Source: Candidatus Ratteibacteria bacterium (GTDB lineage: Bacteria > CAIJMQ01). Taken from it: a DNA stretch of 9,519 nucleotides. This document shows, piece after piece, positions 1 through 4,948 of this stretch (positions within the stretch are counted from its first letter, which is position 1; every line of letters begins with the position of its first letter). The stretch spans positions 1 through 9,519 of the forward strand of contig JAQURI010000051.1 of NCBI GenBank assembly GCA_028715665.1, written 5' to 3'. The notes under the pieces were generated by a model. That model did not search any database. It had not been told where the DNA came from and saw nothing but the letters and a program-made list of their open reading frames with translations. A program made the position numbers and the translations under genes.

Positions 1-71
1 TAATAGTAAATCACTATGGAGATGATACCCTACTTTATTTAATTATGCAATATGATAAACTGACGGTTGGA

Positions 72-77
72 GGGAGG
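72..77 (+). promoter_or_regulatory. Ribosome binding site of the small membrane protein gene
   Basis: GGGAGG lies 7 nt before the ATG at 85. This purine-rich site decides the start codon, because the in-frame TTG at 67 overlaps it and has no such site at a proper distance. The bases upstream (1-66) are AT-rich and open with three consecutive stop triplets (TAA TAG TAA at 1-9). I see no convincing promoter pair there. Confidence 0.7.
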
Positions 78-84
78 ATTTAAT

Positions 85-276
85 ATGAAAAAGATATACC
101 AGAAACCGCCTGGAAAACTGCCCCAGTTTAACTCGGCAAAACTTGTCCGATTGGCAATATTCGCTGTTTTAACTGTTGTCGGTTTTACTTTTAGCCATTA
201 CGGGCATATGAGCACATTCGGATGGGGCTATTTTTTCGGGTTGATATGTATGGCGGTATTGGTGGGGAATATTTAA
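85..276 (+). CDS. Small hypothetical membrane protein, 63 aa
   Basis: I do not recognise this gene. The ATG at 85 is preceded by a strong Shine-Dalgarno sequence (GGGAGG at 72-77, 7 nt spacing), which supports real translation and favours this start over an in-frame TTG at 67. The protein opens with a basic, proline-containing stretch (KKIYQKPPGK, residues 2-11). It then has two likely membrane helices at about residues 21-37 and 46-61, joined by a short polar turn containing His38, His41 and Tyr39, and ends in GNI. A basic N-terminus before the first helix suggests N-in/C-in topology. It is the only plus-strand gene here and converges on the mutase gene, so it is not part of the minus-strand operons. 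No catalytic motif is visible. It could be a small accessory subunit or a stress-related membrane peptide, but nothing in the sequence decides this. Confidence 0.7.
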   Translation: MKKIYQKPPGKLPQFNSAKLVRLAIFAVLTVVGFTFSHYGHMSTFGWGYFFGLICMAVLVGNI

Positions 277-295
277 TCGGAACTACATTCCGATT
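275..295. terminator. Hairpin overlapping the stop of the small gene
   Basis: AATCGGAA (275-282) and TTCCGATT (288-295) form a perfect 8-bp stem with a 5-nt loop, starting inside the TAA stop codon of the small gene. No T-run follows on either strand, so it is at best a weak intrinsic terminator. It lies between convergent genes, where a transcript-ending structure is expected. Confidence 0.4.
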
Positions 296-307
296 ACCCC
301 GCAAAGT

Positions 308-328
308 ATTCCGACGTAACGTCGGGAT
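308..328. terminator. Second hairpin between convergent genes, probable mutase terminator
   Basis: CCGACG (311-316) and CGTCGG (320-325) pair around a TAA loop. The stem extends outward through one G-U wobble and two A-T pairs to 308 and 328. It lies 17 nt past the stop of the mutase gene on the minus strand, where the sequence then reads ACTTTG rather than a clear T-run. With the 275-295 hairpin it may act as a bidirectional terminator. Confidence 0.45.
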
Positions 329-344
329 GGTTTATGATACGCAG

Positions 345-1802
345 TTAATCGGATTTTGATATAAAAGATTTTAATTGCATTATATGCATCTTCGCCTTTT
401 CTTTATCCTTTGATTCCGCTATCAGACGAATCATCGGTTCGGTGTTGGAAACCCTTATATGAGCCCATGAACCATCCTCAAATATAATTTTATAACCGTC
501 TCTTTCATCGGTTGATTTTATATTTTCTTTGTTCTGCTTCGTAAAAATATTAATCTTATCAGTAAGAAATTCATTCATTTTCTCCTGTTCAACAGAAACG
601 TTTATCTTATCTTTGACCATAAAATATTCCGGCAATAAACTTTCTAATTGTTTTACGGATTTACCGCTGTAAACTATATAGGCAAGTATCAAAGCCATTC
701 CGACGGTCGAATTTCTGCCGAAACTTACGTCTTTAAGTATAATCCCGCCGTTACCCTCCGCCCCGAGAGAAAGTTTGTTTTTTTGCATAGCGTCTATAAC
801 GTTGAACTCCCCTACTCTGGTCCTGATTATTTCTATCGCATATTCTTTCGCCAATTCATCCCATAACGATGAGGTGGAAAGGTTTATCGGGATTTGTTTT
901 ATATATTTATTATGCGCATTCTTTTGCAGTTCCAACAGGAATTTTGCGCATAAAATCGGAGTAAGTTCTTCGCTTGAAAGCGGCATTATTACCAGGCGGT
1001 CTTGGTCCGGGTCGAATGCAAAACCTATGTCTAAATCGTGTTTTCGTATGATTTCTTTCAATTGCCCGAGGTATGCGGGCGACGGTTCTAAACGCCTTTT
1101 ACACCGCGATAGCGTTTCGGCGTTTACGGGATAAATATTTTTTTCTTTTATTCCCAAAGACAAAAGAAAAGTCGCCGGTATTTTCAATCCGTCTTTCGAA
1201 CAGGCATCAAGAGCGATTTTCGGCTGGTTTTCTTTCAGTTTCGAAAAAATCTCGTTTCCCTTGCCCGGCCGTTCTGCGCATATATCTATGACTTTTTTGA
1301 TATTTTCTATTACGTCTTTATTGTATCCGCCCAGGCAGGATTTTTCTTCGGGAAGTTTTACAGGGGTCATTTTGCCTGTTTGTTTGTTTTCCCACTCATC
1401 TTTTATCTTCTGCATAAAAGACGCAGAAAGAATGCCCGCATTATCCTGCGATGAGGATATGAATTTTATCCCGTTATATTCGATAGGATTATGGCTTGCG
1501 GTTATGAATATCCCGCCGCTTGCATCAAAATGTTTGACTGCCCATTCGATAATAGGTAAGGTCGTAATACCCAGGTTGACGACAGTTTCTATTCCGTTTT
1601 TATAAAGAGCGGCAACAGCGCCTTGGAGAAGTTTATCGCCCGTGGGTTTTATATCTTTTCCGATTATTATTTTGCGGGGTTTTTTTTGTCTTTCGAGATA
1701 TACCCCGAAGAAAAGGTCAGATGCTTTATGTGCCTCTTTTTCGCCGAAAGACTCGCCTACTATTGCTCTTATGCCTGAAAGAGAGATAATTAAATTATTC
1801 AT
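345..1802 (-). CDS. Alpha-D-phosphohexomutase (phosphoglucosamine/phosphomannomutase family)
   Basis: This cytoplasmic enzyme (485 aa) should move phosphate between C6 and C1 of a hexose phosphate through a phosphoserine, giving the 1-phosphate used by the nucleotidyltransferase encoded just upstream. All four family signatures are visible in order: TASHNP at 101-106 with catalytic Ser103, the Mg2+ loop DPDQDR at 264-269, the sugar-specificity loop GAEGNGG at 347-353, and the C-terminal phosphate loop RVSNTEPMIR at 450-459. The N-terminus (ISLSGIRAIVGES) matches the usual start of the family. The loop reads EGNGG rather than the ESGH of classical bacterial GlmM or the GEMSGH-type loop of many PMM/PGM enzymes. 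This resembles archaeal-type phosphoglucosamine mutases, so the substrate (GlcN, Man or Glc phosphate) is uncertain. The start lies 9 nt after the upstream stop with no clear Shine-Dalgarno, suggesting translational coupling. Confidence 0.9.
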   Translation of the reverse strand: MNNLIISLSGIRAIVGESFGEKEAHKASDLFFGVYLERQKKPRKIIIGKDIKPTGDKLLQGAVAALYKNGIETVVNLGITTLPIIEWAVKHFDASGGIFITASHNPIEYNGIKFISSSQDNAGILSASFMQKIKDEWENKQTGKMTPVKLPEEKSCLGGYNKDVIENIKKVIDICAERPGKGNEIFSKLKENQPKIALDACSKDGLKIPATFLLSLGIKEKNIYPVNAETLSRCKRRLEPSPAYLGQLKEIIRKHDLDIGFAFDPDQDRLVIMPLSSEELTPILCAKFLLELQKNAHNKYIKQIPINLSTSSLWDELAKEYAIEIIRTRVGEFNVIDAMQKNKLSLGAEGNGGIILKDVSFGRNSTVGMALILAYIVYSGKSVKQLESLLPEYFMVKDKINVSVEQEKMNEFLTDKINIFTKQNKENIKSTDERDGYKIIFEDGSWAHIRVSNTEPMIRLIAESKDKEKAKMHIMQLKSFISKSD

Positions 1803-1811
1803 ATGGAGTTG

Positions 1812-2687
1812 TTAATATGTTCTATGACGGGCAAGAGCATCCATCTTTTTAAGGGTTGCCCTGTCATTAAAACCCATAACAAAATCGGAATTTTTTACCG
1901 TCTGTGAGCCGACTTTCAAATTGTGCTTATTGAAAATTTTTATCATATCGGTGAAGTAATATTCTTTTTGAACATTTGTCGGTTCCAGATACGATAAATA
2001 TTTCTTCAGCGGCTCTATTTTACATGCATAAATAGAGGAGTTATATTCTCTTATATCCAATAACTCGTCTCTTGTAAATGAGAGTGCCTTGCCTCTGTGT
2101 ACAATTTTGTACATATCGTTTAATGCCGCTATGTCTTTATATTCTTTTATTTCTATAACTTCGTCCGTTCTTTTGTCTTTTATGACTCTGCCATAATGGT
2201 TTTTTGCCGTTTCCCCTCTATATTCTCCCGTAAGCATCAGCATGTCGCAATCCGATTTTTCGAAACGGTCCTTAAAATCTTTTATTACGCCTTCGGTTAT
2301 TAAGCCCGCATCAGCCGGAAGAATATAGACAAAACCCTTAAATTTACTATCTATTCCTTCCAGAGCGACTTTTACAGCATTACCCGTGCCTTTTTGTTCC
2401 TCCTGATAGACAAAGCAGGTATTTTTCCTCTTACCTATAGCTTTTATGACTTCTTCCGCTTTTACACCTACGACTATTATCTGATTGGGGCTTGAAATGC
2501 CTTTTTTCGCCGCTTCCGATACCCTTATAACGGTCGGGACGCCCAATATTTCATAAAGGACTTTCGGTTTTGAGGATTTCATTCTTTTCCCGTGCCCTGC
2601 GGCAAGAATTATCGATATACACGGGATTTTATAGTCGATAGCGGAAGAATATTGTCGGATGAAGGATTTAATATTATTTGAAGTCAT
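1812..2687 (-). CDS. GlmU-N-like sugar-1-phosphate nucleotidyltransferase, single domain
   Basis: A predicted cytoplasmic enzyme (291 aa) that condenses an NTP, probably UTP, with a sugar 1-phosphate to give a nucleotide sugar and pyrophosphate. The GT-A-like pyrophosphorylase signatures are present: LAAGHGKRM at 28-36 and PKVL at 41-44 (nucleotide loop), EEQKGTGNA at 96-104 (uridine-binding QxxQxGTG-like), PADAG at 124-128 with a likely metal-binding Asp126, YGRVI at 165-169, EIKEYKD at 179-185, and NSSIYACKIEPL through EYYFTDMI at 216-249. These follow the order of the GlmU N-terminal domain. The left-handed beta-helix acetyltransferase half of bifunctional GlmU is missing, so it would need a separate acetyltransferase to supply GlcNAc-1-P, or it may use another sugar. 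About 22 residues precede the first beta strand, an unusual extension. The ATG at 2687 is the only plausible start in frame, since TAA lies upstream and no GTG or TTG occurs before the motif. Confidence 0.85.
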   Translation of the reverse strand: MTSNNIKSFIRQYSSAIDYKIPCISIILAAGHGKRMKSSKPKVLYEILGVPTVIRVSEAAKKGISSPNQIIVVGVKAEEVIKAIGKRKNTCFVYQEEQKGTGNAVKVALEGIDSKFKGFVYILPADAGLITEGVIKDFKDRFEKSDCDMLMLTGEYRGETAKNHYGRVIKDKRTDEVIEIKEYKDIAALNDMYKIVHRGKALSFTRDELLDIREYNSSIYACKIEPLKKYLSYLEPTNVQKEYYFTDMIKIFNKHNLKVGSQTVKNSDFVMGFNDRATLKKMDALARHRTY

Positions 2688-2697
2688 ATTGGCTCGG

Positions 2698-2726
2698 ATT
2701 ATAACAAAATAAAATCGTTATTTAAA
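2698..2726 (-). promoter_or_regulatory. Probable sigma70-type promoter of the nucleotidyltransferase-mutase unit
   Basis: Reading the minus strand, a perfect -10 box TATAAT (2703-2698) lies 17 nt after TTTAAA (2726-2721), a 4/6 match to TTGACA. Only 10 nt separate the -10 box from the ATG at 2687. Transcription would therefore begin about 3-4 nt before the start codon, leaving almost no leader. There is no Shine-Dalgarno between the box and the ATG. The -35 box touches the base of the groEL terminator stem. Confidence 0.55.
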
Positions 2727-2765
2727 CGAGAGCCCCAGCCCTAAGTAAGGGCTGGGGCTCTCGTT
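2725..2765 (-). terminator. groEL terminator hairpin (18-bp perfect stem)
   Basis: A perfect 18-bp GC-rich inverted repeat (2725-2742 pairs with 2748-2765, loop AAGTA) sits 29 nt past the groEL stop. Its core is GAGAGCCCCAGCCCT and the complement. On the minus strand it is followed by TTTAAATAACGATTTTATTTTG, T-rich but not a clean U-tract. The very strong stem argues for termination or 3'-end protection of the chaperonin transcript. Confidence 0.75.
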
Positions 2766-2794
2766 ATAATCAATTCTATCTATTTTATTTTATC

Positions 2795-4435
2795 TTAGTA
2801 TCCGCCCATGCCGCCCATTCCTCCAGGCATTCCGCCGGGCATTTCTTTTTCCTTTTCGGGAATTTCGACAATCAAGGCTTCGGTTGTAATTAATAGTGAA
2901 GCAATTGATGAGGCGTTTTGCAAGGCAGTTCTCGTCACCTTTGTAGGGTCGATTACGCCTGCTTCTATAAGGTCTTCATATTTGCCCGTATCAATGTTGA
3001 GCCCATAGTTTAGGTCTTTCTTGTCTAATATATTTTGGACGACTATGGAACCTTCCAGACCCGCGTTCTGCGCCAACTGTCTTGTGGGTTCTGACAGGAC
3101 CTTGTTTACTATTTCTGCGCCTATTTTCTCCTCTCCCGTCATTGTTTTGATTTTTTCGCCCAAAGTGGAAATACATCTAAGAAGTGCTACTCCGCCACCC
3201 GGAACAATGCCTTCTTCTACGGCGGCGCGCGTCGCATGCAAGGCATCTTCGACTCTTGCTTTTCTTTCTTTCATTTCCGTTTCCGTGACAGCTCCGACAT
3301 TGATTTGGGCAACACCGCCGGCAAGTTTGGCAAGCCGCTCCTCCAATTTTTCTCTGTCATAATCGGATGTCGTCTTTTCTTTCTCCGTTCTTATTTGGTC
3401 TATTCTGCCCTTTATTTCTTTCTGGTTGCCCGCCCCCTGGATAATAGTGGTATTGTCTTTATCCATTCTTATCCTTTTTGCTTTTCCCAGCATATCGACC
3501 GTGACATTTTCCAGCTTCATACCGATATCTTCCGATATGACTTGTCCGCCCGTAAGAACCGCTATATCCTGCAACATGGCTTTTCTTCTGTCGCCGAATC
3601 CGGGAGCTTTAGTTGCCGCGCATTTCAAAGTTCCTCTTATTTTGTTGACTACCAGGGTCGCAAGCGCTTCTGCTTCGACTTCCTCGGAAATTATCACAAG
3701 CGGTTTTCCTTCTCTTGCAACCGTTTCAAGAAGAGGTATCAAATCTTTGGCGCTTGAAATTTTCTTTTCAGAGAGAAGAATATAAGGGTCATCCAGAATT
3801 GCTTCCATATTTTCCGCGTCGGTCACAAAATAAGGAGACTGATAACCGTTGTCGAACTGCATTCCTTCCACGACTTCCAGCGTAGTTTCAAGCGCTTGTC
3901 CTTCTTCCACGGTAATTACGCCGTCTTTGCCGACTTTTTCCATTGCTTCGCCGATAATATCTCCGATAGCTTTGTCATTGTTGGAAGCAATAGTAGCGAC
4001 TTGCGAGATTTCCAGTTTTCCTTTAACGGGTTTGCTTAGTTTTTTCAGTTTTTCCACTATAATTTCTACCCCTTGTTCTATTCCTCTTTTTAAACCCATA
4101 GGGTTTGAGCCGGCAGCAACGTTTTTCAGCCCTTCTCTGCATATCGCCTGGGCAAGGACCGTTGCGGTCGTTGTTCCGTCGCCTGCTATATCGGAAGTTT
4201 TGGATGCCACTTCTTTTACAAGCTGGGCTCCCATGTTCTCATACGGGTCTTCGAGTTCTATTTCTTTTGCAACGGTAACTCCGTCCTTAGTGATTGTGGG
4301 AGAGCCGAATTTTTTCTCTAAAACCACATTTCTTCCCTTTGGTCCGAGCGTAACCTTTACCGCCTCAGCCAATTTATCCACTCCGCGTAAAATGGATTTA
4401 CGGGCTTCTTCGTTAAAAATTAATTGTTTTGCCAT
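2795..4435 (-). CDS. groEL: Chaperonin GroEL (Hsp60)
   Basis: The 60-kDa subunit (546 aa, standard length) of the double-ring tetradecamer that encloses non-native proteins under the GroES lid and folds them with ATP in the cytoplasm. The apical, intermediate and equatorial parts are collinear with known GroELs. The ATP site is seen in TLGPKGRNV (29-37), KDGVTVAKEIEL (50-61) with Asp51, GDGTTTAT (86-93) with Asp87, RVEDALHATRAAVEEG (394-409) with catalytic Asp397, and the GGG at 413-415. The flexible C-terminal tail is a short MPGGMPGGMGGMGGY repeat (532-546) that ends in tyrosine instead of the more usual methionine or phenylalanine. It follows groES by 156 nt in the same direction and has its own strong ribosome binding site. 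It is the last gene of the chaperone cluster, ahead of a strong hairpin. I see no CIRCE element in the groES-groEL spacer. Confidence 0.98.
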   Translation of the reverse strand: MAKQLIFNEEARKSILRGVDKLAEAVKVTLGPKGRNVVLEKKFGSPTITKDGVTVAKEIELEDPYENMGAQLVKEVASKTSDIAGDGTTTATVLAQAICREGLKNVAAGSNPMGLKRGIEQGVEIIVEKLKKLSKPVKGKLEISQVATIASNNDKAIGDIIGEAMEKVGKDGVITVEEGQALETTLEVVEGMQFDNGYQSPYFVTDAENMEAILDDPYILLSEKKISSAKDLIPLLETVAREGKPLVIISEEVEAEALATLVVNKIRGTLKCAATKAPGFGDRRKAMLQDIAVLTGGQVISEDIGMKLENVTVDMLGKAKRIRMDKDNTTIIQGAGNQKEIKGRIDQIRTEKEKTTSDYDREKLEERLAKLAGGVAQINVGAVTETEMKERKARVEDALHATRAAVEEGIVPGGGVALLRCISTLGEKIKTMTGEEKIGAEIVNKVLSEPTRQLAQNAGLEGSIVVQNILDKKDLNYGLNIDTGKYEDLIEAGVIDPTKVTRTALQNASSIASLLITTEALIVEIPEKEKEMPGGMPGGMGGMGGY

Positions 4436-4444
4436 CTTTTATCT

Positions 4445-4453
4445 ACCTCCTTT
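4445..4453 (-). promoter_or_regulatory. groEL ribosome binding site
   Basis: The minus strand reads AAAGGAGGT, a near-perfect anti-16S match, 9 nt before the groEL ATG. It is among the strongest sites in the window, in line with high chaperonin output. Confidence 0.85.
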
Positions 4454-4481
4454 TTTTATGAAACTTTTACAAACTTTATAC

Positions 4482-4576
4482 GATTACAGCGATTTTGAAC
4501 AAAGATTTCAGAGATTTTTACAAATTCCCATAATACGGTTTTAATCTCTGTAATCTGCATTTTAATCTATGTAATC
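4482..4576. repeat. Four GATTACAGAGATT-like 13-mers forming an imperfect inverted repeat
   Basis: The groES-groEL spacer contains two 13-mers on the plus strand (GATTACAGCGATT at 4482-4494, GATTTCAGAGATT at 4504-4516) and two on the minus strand (GATTACAGAGATT at 4555-4543, GATTACATAGATT at 4576-4564). Within each arm the copies repeat every 22 or 21 nt, and the arms (4482-4520 and 4539-4576) face each other around an 18-nt AT-rich centre. The transcript could fold into a long imperfect hairpin. The roughly two-helical-turn period would also suit a protein bound on one face of the DNA. Similar intergenic repeats occur in other bacteria as far as I recall, but I cannot verify a family here. 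Confidence 0.7.
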
Positions 4577-4591
4577 ATGTTTATTGTTTGG

Positions 4592-4882
4592 TTACTTTTC
4601 TATTATTCCCAAAACATCGTCTTCTTTCATAAGAAGATATTCTTTGCCTTCTATTTTGATTTCCGTTCCGGCATAGGATTCAAAAATTATTTTATCGCCT
4701 TTTTTTAATTCGAGAGACTGCCTCTTTCCGCTTTCAAGCATTTTCCCTGGGCCTACTGCGATTACCTCTCCTTCCTTTGGTTTTTCCTTAGCCGTTTCGG
4801 GCAGGACAATTCCGCCTTTTGTTTTTTCTTCGGCTTCCAGTCTTTTTACGAGTATCCTATCGTTTAATGGTTTGATACGCAT
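4592..4882 (-). CDS. groES: Co-chaperonin GroES (Hsp10)
   Basis: The 10-kDa lid subunit (96 aa, full family length) that forms a heptamer capping GroEL. The family opening MRIKPLNDRILVKRLEAEEKT is intact. The mobile loop that docks onto the GroEL apical domain is seen at about 18-31, with the hydrophobic GGIVLP tripeptide region at 23-28. The VGPGK turn (43-47), the roof segment and the C-terminal YLLMKEDDVLGII strand follow in order. The ATG is preceded by a strong AAGGAGGT site. It precedes groEL, the usual order, but the 156-nt spacer with an inverted repeat is longer than in many groESL operons. The 66 nt upstream, after clpB, are very AT-rich and hold no CIRCE element and no convincing promoter, so it may be read through from clpB. 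Confidence 0.98.
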   Translation of the reverse strand: MRIKPLNDRILVKRLEAEEKTKGGIVLPETAKEKPKEGEVIAVGPGKMLESGKRQSLELKKGDKIIFESYAGTEIKIEGKEYLLMKEDDVLGIIEK

Positions 4883-4889
4883 ACTTTAA

Positions 4890-4897
4890 ACCTCCTT
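4890..4897 (-). promoter_or_regulatory. groES ribosome binding site
   Basis: AAGGAGGT on the minus strand, 7 nt before the groES ATG. It is a near-perfect match to the 16S 3' end and confirms the start. Confidence 0.85.
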
Positions 4898-4948
4898 GTT
4901 TTTGATTTATTCATAAATTATTTAGTTTTTAAAGAATTATTTAAATAT

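Noticed and set aside
51..56. TATGAT as -10 box for the small plus-strand gene
   Set aside because: No acceptable -35 box lies 16-18 nt upstream and the region is AT-rich, so chance matches are expected.
775..1134. Plus-strand frame opposite the mutase gene
   Set aside because: It lies fully inside a well-supported gene with intact motifs and has no ribosome binding site or known domain.
3849..4544. Long plus-strand reading frame (231 codons) antisense to groEL
   Set aside because: It mirrors the groEL codons, is rich in Ser/Pro/Ile with no recognisable domain, and lacks a Shine-Dalgarno. It is a shadow of a highly conserved gene.
4482..4576. CRISPR-like array
   Set aside because: The units are only 13 nt, diverged, face each other on opposite strands, and have 8-9 nt gaps, unlike CRISPR repeats and spacers.
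4883..4948. CIRCE operator or heat-shock promoter upstream of groES
   Set aside because: No TTAGCACTC/GAGTGCTAA pair is present. A TTGAAA near the clpB end has no matching -10 box at proper spacing, so no promoter is called.
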